A stretch of DNA of 64,000 nucleotides from Berghia stephanieae (GCA_034508935.3 CM067444.1:59514172-59578171), one strand, 5' to 3'. Shown: positions 10,060-20,640, counted from the stretch's first letter. Numbers and translations are program-made. The notes: generated by a model from the sequence alone, not told the origin.

Positions 10060-10205
10060 AAGAAGAAGAAGAAGAAGAAAGAAGAAGAAGAAGAAGAAGA
10101 AGAAGAAGAAGAAGAAGAAGAAGAAGAAGAAGAAGAAGAAGAAGACGAAGAAGAATATGAAGAAGAACAAGAAGAACAAGAACAAGAAGAACAAGAACAA
10201 GAATA
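10060..10205 (+). repeat. AAG microsatellite with imperfect 3' part
   Basis: GAAGAA triplets, then mixed GAAGAACAAGAACAAG. The apparent 100-aa poly-Glu frame is just this array. Confidence 0.97.
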
Positions 10206-10454
10206 ATGAATGAGTATAATAAATTATGCTAAGATCGCCCCCTACATCAAAATATCAAAAGGCTAAAGACGAATGCTGTGTTTTACACTATGTATGTTTA
10301 CAAATTTCCACAATGTAAACAGACAAGGTGTCATAATCTACGGATAACAATGTGTCATTGTTTAGGGCTGTGCTGTCCTGTCGTTGTCAAAATATGGATT
10401 GGAATAAACAAATATTGAATTAACAAATAATCACAATTAATGCTATCAAAGTGA

Positions 10455-10640
10455 AAGTTGTGGTCAAACATTGAGGTTGTTGGGTAATAGGGAAGATCTG
10501 TGGTCTGAGGTTCGATTCCCAGTCGAGGTAGACTGAGTTTTTAGGAATGGTTTTCTTCTTGTATTTTTATTTCTTGCTTTGTTACCTTTGGCACCTTTCT
10601 TACACACTTGTTCAGTGTTCACTTCTTTATCTTAAAGTTG
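10455..10640 (+). mobile_element. SINE-D, tRNA-derived
   Basis: The B box GAGGTTCGATTCCCAGTC is clear and the A box is decayed. The body is TGAGTTTTTAGGAATGGTTT, then TTTCTTGCTTTGTTACC and CACACTTGTTCAGTG. The same order appears at 29705, 33115 and 61990. Confidence 0.75.
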
Positions 10641-10774
10641 CTGCTTTGCACTTTTGAGTAATATGGAGTAAATTGGGTTTTATCTTGACAAAACATGTAT
10701 AGCATTGGCTGTATTTTTTTTTATTTTTTTTTTTTTTTTGGGGGGGGGGGGGAACCAAATATTAAAAAGTTTGG

Positions 10775-10870
10775 CCAGAAAACTCGTCCTTCAAAGATCG
10801 ATCCAATAAAATGACCCATCATCTTGGCAAAAACTTCCAACCTGGGACTTCAAGGCGTTTCCAAATTGTC
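10775..10870. mobile_element. P3 half copy
   Basis: GGCCAGAAAACTCGTCCTTC, ATCATCTTGGCAAAAACT and ACCTGGGACTTCAAGG form one arm only. Confidence 0.75.
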
Positions 10871-10947
10871 CTTGATCTCTCTATCACGTAACATCTTCAA
10901 TCAAATTCTTCAAAGCCAAGAGCCCACGATGGTAATAACTTCATGCA

Positions 10948-11252
10948 ATGTGCGGCTATGTTTTCTTGTGGTATGACACTAGCTTTCCATGGGAATGGCC
11001 TGGGTTCGAGCCTCGCTCCGCGCATAGTTGAGTCTTTGGAAAAGGCTCTTTACTCACATTTTCTCACCGAACTCAGATGTAAAATGTGTACATTGCGCGT
11101 TAACAGCGTTGTATCTGTCGAATAAATAATATCGCCTAACAGGTGTCATGTCTCTTTCTACATGTAACGTGTTGCTGTTGGCCCTGGACCCTTTGTAAAG
11201 CACTTTGAGCAGGTTTAGTGGATATTGCACTATCTATATGAAAGCTCAATTT
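10948..11252 (+). mobile_element. SINE-A, full length
   Basis: TGCGGCTATGTTTTCTTGTG and GGGTTCGAGCCTCGCTCC head, GTAACGTGTTGCTGTTGGCC body, GGTTTAGTGGATATTGCAC tail. Confidence 0.9.
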
Positions 11253-11267
11253 ATTTATGGATTTTTG

Positions 11268-11352
11268 CGTTGGTTTGAGAGTATTTCCATTACAACGATG
11301 AGCCCAAAACAAATTGGGTGATCAGACCTACAAATAAGCACACGTTGGACCA
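11268..11352. mobile_element. P4 half copy
   Basis: TTCCATTACAACGATGAGCC, then TGATCAGACCTACAAATAAG and CACACGTTGG. Confidence 0.65.
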
Positions 11353-11589
11353 AACTTATCACTTCACAAATCGTGAGGAAATTAGTAAGGTAGGTCAACC
11401 TTAATGGCGATCTGTTGTATGCCAAATATGGTCAATATGAGGCCAGTGGTCAACATAATTGATTATTAATATCATTGACCACAATGTGTCGCCATATCAT
11501 ATTTGATTAGCAAATATATCTATATATCGCCAAACAATGATAAAATGCCGTTTTACATTTTTGGTCAGAATCATTTAAAAATTAATCTC

Positions 11590-11788
11590 AGCTTTTATAA
11601 AGCGTAATATCCACTAAACATGCTCAAAGCGTCCCTGACCAAAAGTAACCCGTAAAATGTAGAACGAGACATGACAATATTACAATTTTTTTTCCCACAG
11701 AGACAACGCTGTTAACGGCCAACTATTCATTTTACACCTGAGTACGGTTAGAGAATGTGAGTAAAGAGTCTTTTCCTAGGACTCAACG
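11590..11788 (-). mobile_element. SINE-A, truncated
   Basis: Tail and body are present on the minus strand. The head is cut at GAGTCCTAGGAAAAGAC, where a SINE-D piece begins. Confidence 0.85.
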
Positions 11789-11905
11789 TCGTGTTTGAGA
11801 TCTGAAGTTCGATCCTCAGTCGAGTCAGGCTGATTTTTTGGGATGGTCTTTTCTCATGTATTTATTTCTGTTTTGTCTGGCACTGTTTCATAAACAATTA
11901 TTCAG
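11789..11905 (+). mobile_element. SINE-D, partial
   Basis: GAAGTTCGATCCTCAGTCGA (B box), TGATTTTTTGGGATGGTC and TTTTGTCTGGCACTG. It lies between two minus-strand SINE-A copies, at the point where the first lost its head. Confidence 0.7.
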
Positions 11906-11930
11906 ATCTAGAGCTTTAAATTAAAAAAAA

Positions 11931-12225
11931 ATGAGCTTTTATATAGCGCAATATCCACTAAATGTGCTCAAAACGCTTCACAAAGGGTCCCTGACCAACA
12001 GCAACACGTAACATGTAAAACTAGACATGACGCCTGTTAGGCGATATTACAATTATTCTATCGACAGAATCAACGCTGTTGACGGCCAGGTACTCATTTT
12101 ACACCTGAGTACGGTGATAGAATGTGAGTAAAGTGTCTTTACTAAGGACTCAACTATGCGCCGAGCGAGGCTCGAAGTCGACCCGAGGGCGAGTGTCATA
12201 TTACAAGACCAGATAGCCGTAATAA
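11931..12225 (-). mobile_element. SINE-A, full length
   Basis: All SINE-A blocks are present on the minus strand. The B box is altered (CGACTTCGAGCCTCGCTC), so transcription is probably weak. Confidence 0.88.
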
Positions 12226-12420
12226 CCATTATGCAAGCAACCTTGAAGGGAGGGGGGGGGGCAGAAAGGGAGAGGACGGTAAACCAAGTGCTGGATGGAT
12301 AGGGTAAAGGAATAGACAAGGATAGACAGCTGAACACTAATGAGGAGAGCTGAAGACATCTGAAGGAAGATTTTTACTACGGTTATCTCTCGTGTATTCT
12401 CTACGACAAACTCGGTCAGG

Positions 12421-12421
12421 A

Positions 12422-12509
<88 letters not shown>

Positions 12510-12555
12510 AAGAAGAAGAAGAAGAAGAAGAAGAAGAAGAAGAAAAAGAAGAAAA

Positions 12556-12596
<41 letters not shown>

Positions 12597-12611
12597 AATA
12601 ATAATAATAAT

Positions 12612-12679
<68 letters not shown>

Positions 12680-12705
12680 TAATAATAATAATAATGATAA
12701 TAAAT
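12421..12705 (+). repeat. Four consecutive trinucleotide arrays: AAT, AAG, ATG, AAT
   Basis: AAT at 12421-12480, AAG at 12480-12555, GAT at 12556-12597 and AAT at 12597-12705. Adjacent arrays differ by one base per unit, as expected if a point change in one unit spread by slippage. Confidence 0.97.
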
Positions 12706-12775
12706 GGCATTTATATAGCCCTTTACCCCGTTGTCACAGGCTCTAAGCGCTTTACAGTGATATAAAACAAAACAT
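12700..12775 (-). mobile_element. 3' tail of another SINE or LINE
   Basis: AAATGGCATTTATATAGCCC and CTCTAAGCGCTTTACAG form, on the minus strand, the GTAAAGCGCTT...GCTATATAAATGCC tail that is widespread in tRNA-SINEs and their partner LINEs. An AAT array follows the tail end. Similar scraps lie at 26185, 50270 and 60440. Confidence 0.5.
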
Positions 12776-12864
12776 ATTACAGTGAGACAAGTGTGAAGGA
12801 AACGTGATACGAATTCAATTTAACAACAACAAAATATGAAAATAATATTGCAATTATTGATAAA

Positions 12865-13028
12865 AATAATAATAATAAGAAGAAGAAGAAGAAGAAAGAA
12901 GAAGAAGAGAAGAAGAAGAAGAAGAAGAAGAAGAAGAAGAAGAAGAAGAAGAAGAAGAAGAAGAAGAAGAAGAAGAAGAAGAAGAAGAAGAGAAGAAGAA
13001 GAAGAAGAAGAAGAAGAAGAAGAAGAAC
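12865..13028 (+). repeat. AAG microsatellite
   Basis: GAA/AAG triplets with two dropped bases. Confidence 0.97.
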
Positions 13029-13607
13029 ATCACATCTTTCACAATCGGCAATTGCCATCACTAAATATTCTTTATAATCAGCGCAGCTTTCTGATTGACC
13101 TCAAAGAGTTGTCAAATATGGACACTTTCAAAGGAGACGATCAGAACGCATTGAATAAATTAATGCCAGTGCTAGTTTGGGGTGACCTCATCTCCACTTT
13201 CTTTTCTCTTCTGTTGTGACAAAAATATCGGTATATATTACTAATCTCAATATATGAATTTTTTAAAATGAATAAATAGTAACATTCGTACGCATGTAGT
13301 ATTTCCATGGATTAACCATACCCAATTCGCTTCACGATGTTCCATTTTATACGGATGTTATATGGAAACAAATTTCCTTTTCATATAGTACGATTCGCCG
13401 GTTAGCCGTCTCTTTGTAACAAAGCTCTTACAATAATATCCGTCACTGCAGTGCCGCCAAGTAGATAGCCATTCACACCTGAGTTGAGTGGGGTAATTTT
13501 TGTCAAGTGTATTACCCGTTCCGTGTTTGGTATGTTTGTTTCTTTTTGAAGTTGTTATACATATTTTTTCATTGATTTTTACAGCCCCGCCCCCTTTCGA
13601 GCATCTG
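13029..13607. other. Spacer with a degraded SINE-like stretch
   Basis: GCCATTCACACCTGAGTTGA at 13469 resembles the lower body of common invertebrate SINEs, but no A or B box is seen. CCGTGTTTGGTATGTTTG at 13520 is shared with the repeat at 19285. No gene could be supported. Confidence 0.4.
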
Positions 13608-13615
13608 AGTGTCAC

Positions 13616-14100
13616 CGATGTGTCTTTTTTACGAAACCCGCCGAAACCCGCCGAAACCCTGCGAAACCCGCCGAAACCCGCCGAAACCCGCCGAAACCCG
13701 ACGAAACCCGACGAATCCCGACAAAGTTATGGGAAGTAGGTGGCACTGGGGAGTGAACCCAGAACTCAGGGAAGTGTACACCATTGGGGAGTGAACCTGG
13801 GACTGGGTTTCGGCGGGTTTCGTAAAAAAGAACCAGTGCTTTTTTACGAAACCCGCCGAAACCCGCCGAACCCCGGCGAAACCCGACAATATCCAGCAAA
13901 GTTATGGGAAGTAGACAACTGTGGGGAGTGAACCCGAGACTCAGAGAAGTGTACACTAGTCGGGAGTGAACCTGAGACTAAGGTTATCGGCCGGTTTTGG
14001 CGGGTTTCGTAAAAAAGAATTAGTGCTTTATTACGAAACCCGCCGAAACCCGCCGAAACCCGACAATATCCGGCAAAGTTATGGGAGTTTGGCAACAGTG
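13616..14100. repeat. GF left terminal zone: three nested end modules
   Basis: Complete end-to-end modules sit head to tail. The first runs from 13616 to the TTTCGTAAAAAAG near 13830. The next starts CTTTTTTACGAAACC at 13839 and ends near 14015. A third starts TTTATTACGAAACCC at 14027. Junctions carry AACCAGTGC or AATTAGTGC. CGAAACCCGC is reiterated up to nine times. The right zone (18480-18946) mirrors this. Confidence 0.85.
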
Positions 14101-14129
14101 GGGGGTGATCCTGCGAGTCAGGGAATTGC

Positions 14130-16142
14130 ACACCAGTGGGGAGTTAACCTGGGACTGTGTAAAAAGGATATCAGTGGGAAATAAACCTGGGACTAAAGGG
14201 AGATGGATACCATTGAAAGTTGAAGCCGGATATGGGAGTTGAGTACCAGAGGAGAATGAACCTGACACTATAGAAGGTGGGCGCCAGTGGGGAGTGAACC
14301 TGGGACTCAAGGAATTTCACACCAGTGGGGAGTTAACCTGGGACTGTGTAAAAAGGATTTCAGTGGGAAATAAACCTGGGACTAAAGGGAGATGGATACC
14401 ATTGAAAGTTGAAGCCGGATATGGGAGTTGAGTACCAGAGGAGAATGAACCTGACACTATAGGAGATGGGCGCCAGTGTGGAGTGAACCTGTGACTCAGG
14501 GAAGTGCACACCAATTGGGAGTTAACATTGCACTGTGGGAGATGGATAACTGTGGGTATCCGAGCCGAACTATAGGAGTTGGGTACCAGAGGAGAATGAA
14601 CCTGACACTATAGAAGGTGGGCGCCAGTGGGGAGTGAACCTGGGATTCAGGGAATTGCACACCAGTGGGGATTTAACCTGGGAATATGTAAAAAGGATAT
14701 CAGTGGGAAATAAACCTCGGACTAAAGGGAGATGGATACCATTGAAAGTTGAAGCCGGATATGAGAGCTTGGTACCAGAGGAGAATGAAACTGACACTAT
14801 AGGGGGTGGGCGCCAGTGGGGAGTGAACCTGGGACTATGTAAAAAGGATATCAGTAGGAAATAAATCTGGGACTAAAGGGAGGTGGATACCATTGGGAGT
14901 TGAAGCCGGATTTGGGAGTTGGGTACCAAAGGAGAGAGAAACTTGACCTTATAGGAGGTGGGCGCCAGTGGGGAGTGAACCTGGGACTATGTAAACAGGA
15001 TATCAGTGGGAAATAAACCTGGGACTAAAGGGAGATGGATATCATTGAAAGTTGAAGCCGGATATGAGAGCTTGGTACCAGAGGAGAATGAACCTGACAC
15101 TATAGAAGGTGGGCGCCAGTGGGGAGTGACGTAAAAATCCCTGGGAATAAACTGACTAGGGAGATGGATACACGAGTTGAAGCCGGATTGGGAGTTGGTA
15201 CCGAGGAATAATACTATAGGGTGGCCCGGATGAACTGGGGTATTAAAAGGATATCGGGAAATAAATCCCGGACTAAAGGGAGATGGATACCATTGGAAAG
15301 TTGAAGCCGGATTGGAGTTGGTACCAAGGAGAGAGAAACTGACACTATAGGGGTGGGCGCCAGTGGGGAGTGAACCTGGGACTATGTAAAAAGGATATCA
15401 GTGGAAATAAACTGGGACTAAAGGGAGATGGATACCATTGAAGTTGAAGCCGGATTATGGAGTTGGTACCAGAGAGAAAACCTGACCTATAGGGGTGGCG
15501 CCAGTGGGGAGTGAACCTGGGACTATGTAAACAAGGATATCAGTGGAAATAAACCTGGGACTAAAGGGAGATGGATACATTGGAAAGTTGAAGCCGATAT
15601 GGAGCTTGGTACCAGAGGAGAATGAACCTGAACTATAGGAGGTGGCGCCAGTGGGGAGTGAACCTGGGACTATGTAAAAAGGATACAGGGAATAACTGGG
15701 ACTAAAGGAAAGGATACATGGGAATTGAAGCCGGATTGAGTGGTACCAGAGAGAGAGAACCTGACACTATAGGAGTGGCGCCAGTGGAGTGAACCTGGAC
15801 TAATGTAAGATAAAGTGGAAAACCTGGACTATGGAGATGACACATTGAAGTTGAACGATATGGAGTTGAGTACCAGGAGAATGAACCTGACACTATAGGG
15901 GGCGCCAGTGTGGAGTGAACCTGGGACTCAGGGAAGTGCACACCGATTTGGAGTTAACCTGGGACTGTGGAGATGGATAACTGTGGGTATCCGAGCCGAA
16001 CTATAGGAGTTGGGTACCAGAGGAGAATGAACCTGACACTATATATAAGTGGGCGCCAGTGGGGAGTGAACCTGGAGTCAGGAATTGCACACCATGGGGA
16101 GTTAACCTGTGAATATCTAAAAAGGATATCAGTGGGAAATAA
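14130..16142 (+). repeat. GF left tandem array
   Basis: Units contain GAGTGAACCTGGGACT, AAAAAGGATATCAGTGGG, AAAGGGAGATGGATACC, GTTGAAGCCGGATATG, GGTACCAGAGGAGAATG and GTGGGCGCCAGTGGGG. Each unit is itself built of ~30-bp subunits sharing an (A/T)AACCTGGGACT core. Early units are ~188 bp and later ones ~150 bp. About 12 units are present. Between 15120 and 15860 units lose many single bases. Confidence 0.9.
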
Positions 16143-18300
16143 ATCCGGCTTCAACTCCCAATGGTATCCATCTCCCTTTAGTCCCAGATTTATTTCCTAC
16201 TAATATCCTTTATACATATCCCAGGTTAACTCCCCACTGGTGTGCAATTCCCCGAGTCCCAGGTTCACTCTCCACTGGCGCCCACCTCCTATTGTGTCAG
16301 GTTCATTCTCCTCTGGTACAAAACTTCATATCCGGTTTCAACTTTCAATGGTATCCATCTCCCTTTAGTCCCAGGTTTATTTCCCACTGATATCCTTTTT
16401 ACATAGTCCCAGGTTCACTCCCCACTGGCGCCCACCTCCTATAGTGTCAGTTTTCTCTCTCCTCTGGTACCCAACTCCCAAATCCGGCTTCAACTCCCAA
16501 TGGTATCCACCTCCCTTAAGTCCCAGGTTTATTTCCCACCGATATCCTGTTTACATAGTCCCAGGTTCACTCCCCATTGGCGCCCACCCCCTATAGTGTC
16601 AGGTTCATTCTCCTCTGGTACCAAGCTCTCATATCCGACTTCAACTTTCAATGGTATCCATCTCCCTTTAGTCCCAGGTTTATTTCCCACTGATATCCTG
16701 TTTACATAGTCCCAGGTTCACTCCCCACTGGCGCCCACCTCCTATAGTGTCAGGTTCATTCTCCTCTGGTACCAAACTCTCATTTCCGGCTTCAACTTTC
16801 AGTGGTATTCATCTCCCTTTAGTCCCAGGTTTATTTCCCACTGATATCCTTTTACATAGTCCCAGGTTCACTCCCCACTGGCGCCCACCTCCTATAGTGT
16901 CAGGTTTCTCTCTCCTCTGGTACCCAACTCCCAAATCCGGCTTCAACTCCCAATGGTATCCACCTCCCTTAAGTCCCAGGTTTATTTCCCACCGATATCC
17001 TGTTTACATAGTCCCAGGTTCACTCCCATTGGCGCCCACCCCTATAGTGTCAGGTTCATTCTCCTCTGGTACCAAGCTCTCATATCCGACTTCAACTTTC
17101 AATGGTATCCATCTCCCTTTAGTCTCAGGTTTATTTCCCACTGATATCCTGTTTACATAGTCCCAGGTTCACTCCCCACTGGCGCCCACCTCCTATAGTG
17201 TCAGGTTCATTCTCCTCTGGTACCAAACTCTCATATCCGGCTTCAACTTTCAATGGTATTCATCTCCCTTTAGTCCCAGGTTTATTTCCCACTGATATCC
17301 TGTTTACATAGTCCCAGGTTCACTCCCCACTGGCGCCCACCTCCTATAGTGTCAGGTTTCTCTCTCCTCTGGTACCCAACTCCCAAATCCGGCTTCAACT
17401 CCGAATGGTATCCATCTCCCTTTAGTCCCAGGTTTATTTCCCACTGATATCCTGTTTACATAGTCCCAGGTTCACTCCCCACTGGCGCCCACCTCCTATT
17501 GTGTCAGGTTCATTCTCCTCTGGTACCAAACTCTCATATCCTGCTTCAACTTTCAATGGTATTCATCTCCCTTTAGTCCCAGGTTTATTTCCCACTGATA
17601 TCCTTTTTACATAGTCCCAGGTTCACTCCCAACTGGCGCCCACCTCCTATAGTGTCAGGTTTCTCTCTCCTCTGGTACCCAACTCCCAAATCCGGCTTCA
17701 ACTCCCAATGGTATCCACCTCTCTTTAGTCCCAGGTTTATTTCCCACTGATAACTGTTTACATAGTCCCATGTTCACTCCCCACTGGCGCCCACCTCCTA
17801 TAGTGTCAGGTTCATTCTCCTCTGGTACCAAACTCTCATATCCGGCTTCAACTTTCAATGGTATTCATCTCCCTTTAGTCCCAGGTTTATTTCCCACTGA
17901 TATCCTGTTTACATAGTCCCAGGTTCACTCCCCACTGGCGCCCACCTCCTATAGTGTCAGGTTCATTCTCCTCTGGTACCAAACTCTCATATCCGGCTTC
18001 AACTTTCAATGGTATCCACCTCTCTTTAGTCCCAGGTTTATTTCCCACTGATATCCTGTTTACATAGTCCCAGGTTCACTCCCCACTGGCGCCCACCTCC
18101 TATAGTGTCAGGTTCATTCTCCTCTGGTACCAAACTCTCATATCCGGCTTGAACTTTCAATGGTATCCATCTCCCTTTAGTCCCAGGTTTATTTCCCACT
18201 GATATCCTTTTTACACAGTCCCAGGTTAACTCCCCACTGGTGTGAAATTCCCTGAGTCCCAGGTTCACTCCCCACTGGCGCCCACCTTCTATAGTGTCAG
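16143..18300 (-). repeat. GF right tandem array, ~151-bp units
   Basis: The motif GGCGCCCACC recurs at 16279, 16429, 16581, 16732, 16882, 17033, 17183, 17334 and on to about 18280, giving ~14 units with 150-152 bp spacing. Units are cleaner than in the left arm. The minus-strand frames here are by-products of the array. Confidence 0.92.
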
Positions 18301-18994
18301 GTTCATTCTCCTCTGGTACTCAACTCCCATATCCGGCTTCAACTTTCAATGGTATCCATCTCCCTTTAGTCCCAGGTTTATTTCCCACTGATATCCTTTT
18401 TACACAGTCCCAGGTTAACTCCCCACTGGTGTGCAATTCCCTGACTCCCAGGATCACCCCCCACTGTTGCCAAACTCCCATAACTTTGCCGGATATTGTC
18501 GGGTTTCGGCGGGTTTCGGCGGGTTTCGTAATAAAGCACTAATTCTTTTTTACGAAACCCGCCGAAACCGGCCGATAACCTTAGTCTCAGGTTCACTCCC
18601 GACTGGTGTACACTTCCCTGAGTCTCGGGTTCACTCCCCACAGTTGTCTACTTCCGATAACTTTGCTGGATATTGTCGCGTTTCGCCGGGTTTCGGCGGG
18701 TTTCGGCGGGTTTCTTAAAAAAGCACTGGTTCTTTTTTACGAAACCCGCCGAAACCCAGTCCCAGGTTCACTCCCCAATGGTGTACACTTCCCTGAGTTC
18801 TGGGTTCACTCCCGACAGCCACCTACTTCCCATAACTTTGTCGGGATTCGTCGGGTTTTGTCGGGTTTCGGCGGGTTTCGGCGGGTTTCGGCGGGTTTCG
18901 CAGGGTTTCGGCGGGTTTCGGCGGGTTTCGTAAAAAAGACACACCCAGTATCACTAAGTTTCAAGTCAAAGTGACACAAAGCTGCAAGAAGCCG

Positions 18995-19345
18995 TGGACT
19001 GTAAAAAGTAATAAATAATAAATATGAATATAACAGATTGAAGAAAGAACAAATTACCCAACAATGAACGTTTCGGGTTGAAAACCCTTTTTCAGCCAAC
19101 AACAACAACAACAACAACAAAAACAATAAATACATTAATATATTACTAAATTTCAGATCTTCTGCAGAGCGGACCTACCAATTTTCGATGTCGTTGATCA
19201 GGAATTTAGTAATTTAATCATGTTTTTATTGGGATTTTTTGTTGTTCTTGTTGGCTGAAGAAGGTATATGAGCCCGAAAGGTCCGTGTTTGGTATTTCGT
19301 TCTTTTTTTTTAAGCTGTTATATCCATATTTATTTATTAAGTTTC
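18995..19345. mobile_element. Inverted repeat pair R4 with hammerhead-like cores
   Basis: The left arm (~18998-19175, minus) and right arm (~19190-19345, plus) share CTGAARAAGG...CCCGAAA, TTGTTGTTGGCTGA and the AT-rich tail TCCATATTTATT. The plus core at 19255-19284 is CTGAAGA, a GGTATATGAGCC block, then CGAAAGG. This matches the CUGANGA...GAAA order of a hammerhead ribozyme. Such motifs are reported in Penelope-like retroelement terminal repeats, which would fit the inverted layout. Stem I and activity are not shown. Confidence 0.5.
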
Positions 19346-19487
19346 AAAATGTGTATTTATAAACGTTTTCTTTTCTAATTCAACATTATGAATTTGACTC
19401 ACCCCGTTTCAATACCAGATTAAATCTGTTGATCACAATTTTGTTTCAGCTGGAAATGTATTGGATCACGGGCGACGTGTACACATT

Positions 19488-19578
19488 TGCATATCTAATA
19501 GCCCAAATGTAATAGGGCTATCGTTGTTATGGAAATATTGTCAAACCAACGCATAATAATATCGTTCATTACAACAAT
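19488..19578. mobile_element. P4 fragment
   Basis: TAATAGGGCTATCGTTGTTA, GAAATATTGTCAAACCAACG and CATTACAACAATG form the P4 centre. Confidence 0.55.
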
Positions 19579-19685
19579 GTTAAAGAAGAAAACTTGAGCT
19601 TTATATAGAGCAATATCCACTAAACGTGCTCAAAGTGCTTTATAGGGGTGTCACTGACCACAGCAACACGTAACATGTAGAACGT
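19570..19685 (-). mobile_element. SINE-A 3' part, duplicated
   Basis: Holds only the tail side up to AACATGTAGAACG, then switches to TTATCGGAATTTTCTGC. It shares the private variant TTTATAGGGGTGTCACTGAC with the SINE at 19795, so the two are duplicates rather than separate insertions. Confidence 0.8.
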
Positions 19686-19794
19686 TATCGGAATTTTCTG
19701 CTTCCTTTTGATTTCCTCGAGGTATTCCTTAATAGATGTAGATAAATATCGTGGATTTATATATATATATATATGGAATAATATATAAATAAAC
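19686..19794 (+). repeat. ~110-bp SINE-flanking segment, copy 1
   Basis: TTATCGGAATTTTCTGCTTC through AATATCGTGGATTTATAT and GGAATAATATATAAATAAAC. It is nearly identical to 21744-21846, and in both places a minus-strand SINE-A follows. Confidence 0.85.
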
Positions 19795-20060
19795 GAGCGT
19801 TTATATAGAGCAATATCCACTAAACGTGCTCAAAGTGTTTTATAGGGGTGTCACTGACCAACAACAACAAGTAACATGTAGAACGAGACATGACATGTCG
19901 CCTGTTATGCGATATTACAATTTTTTTCCGACTGAGAAAAAGTTGTTAACAGACAGGTATTCATTTTCCACCTGAGTACGGTGAGAGAATGTGAGTTAAG
20001 AGCCTTTTCCAAGCGAGGCTCGAACCCAGGACTATCCGATCCAAAAGCGAGTGTCATACT
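19795..20060 (-). mobile_element. SINE-A, full or near-full length
   Basis: Tail, body and head boxes (GGGTTCGAGCCTCGCTTGG) on the minus strand. A small deletion removes part of the CGCATAGTTGAG segment, and the A box is poor. Confidence 0.85.
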
Positions 20061-20099
20061 AAGCCCAAGCCAAGTCAAACCAAGCCCATCATTGTTTAA

Positions 20100-20145
20100 G
20101 GTTATCAGACCTGCAAATATATGTGCACATCGATCACGAGTGTAC
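20100..20145. mobile_element. P4 end fragment
   Basis: GTTATCAGACCTGCAAATAT followed by GTGCACATCGATC. Confidence 0.5.
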
Positions 20146-20147
20146 AC

Positions 20148-20350
20148 GACTTCTCTTCTTCTTCTTCTTCTTCTTCTTCTTCTTCTTCTTCTCCTTCTTC
20201 TTCTTCTTCTTTTTCTTCTTCTTCTTCTTCTTCTTCTTCTTCTTCTTCTTCTTCTTCTTCTTCTTCTTCTTTCTTCTTCTTCTTCTTCTTCTTCTTCTTT
20301 CTTCTTCTTCTTCTTCTTCTTCTTCTTCTTCTTCTTCACCTCCTCCCCCT
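20148..20350 (+). repeat. TTC array grading into TCC
   Basis: Pyrimidine-only plus strand. The ~40-bp sequence after the array (TAATTCTTGCTATCCCAAAT) resembles that after the TCC array at 22645 (TAATTCTTGATATCCCAAAT), so the array seems to be part of a dispersed repeat. Confidence 0.95.
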
Positions 20351-20399
20351 CCTCCTCCTGCTCCTCCTCCCCATCTTCCCTTTCCGCCTCCTATTCTAC

Positions 20400-20640
20400 T
20401 ATCTTATTGTAATTCTTGCTATCCCAAATTCATTTGTTGAGGTTTTATGTTTTTTTTAAAGACGTTTTACTAATCGTGTGTTGTGTTGTTCCATGTATTA
20501 TTATTTCGGATTAATATTTTCTTAAAGACGTTTTACTAATTCGGTGTTTGTTATGTTATTCCATGTATTATTATTTCGGTTTAATATTTTGTTAAAGACG
20601 TTTTACTAATTCGGTGATTGTTGTGTTGTTCCATGGTATA
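20400..20640 (+). repeat. ~66-70-bp tandem repeat, three copies
   Basis: AAAGACGTTTTACTAAT recurs at 20458, 20524 and 20594, each time followed by TGTTGTGTTGTTCCATG or a close variant. Confidence 0.9.

Larger units (their letters stand above)
13608..18954. mobile_element. GF giant foldback element, 5331 bp, with 8-bp flanking duplication
   Basis: The element spans 13616-18946. The flanks are AGTGTCAC (13608-13615) and AGTATCAC (18947-18954), 7 of 8 identical. The ends are TGTCTTTTTTACGAAACCCG and its reverse complement. Each arm holds, from outside in, CGAAACCCGC repeats, nested modules with internal TTTCGTAAAAAAG/CTTTTTTACGAAA junctions, then a tandem array of ~151-bp units. The arms run in opposite directions and meet near 16142. 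There is no transposase frame. A 7-8 bp duplication is compatible with hAT, P, Merlin or MULE-type transposases, but the superfamily cannot be fixed from this alone. Confidence 0.9.
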
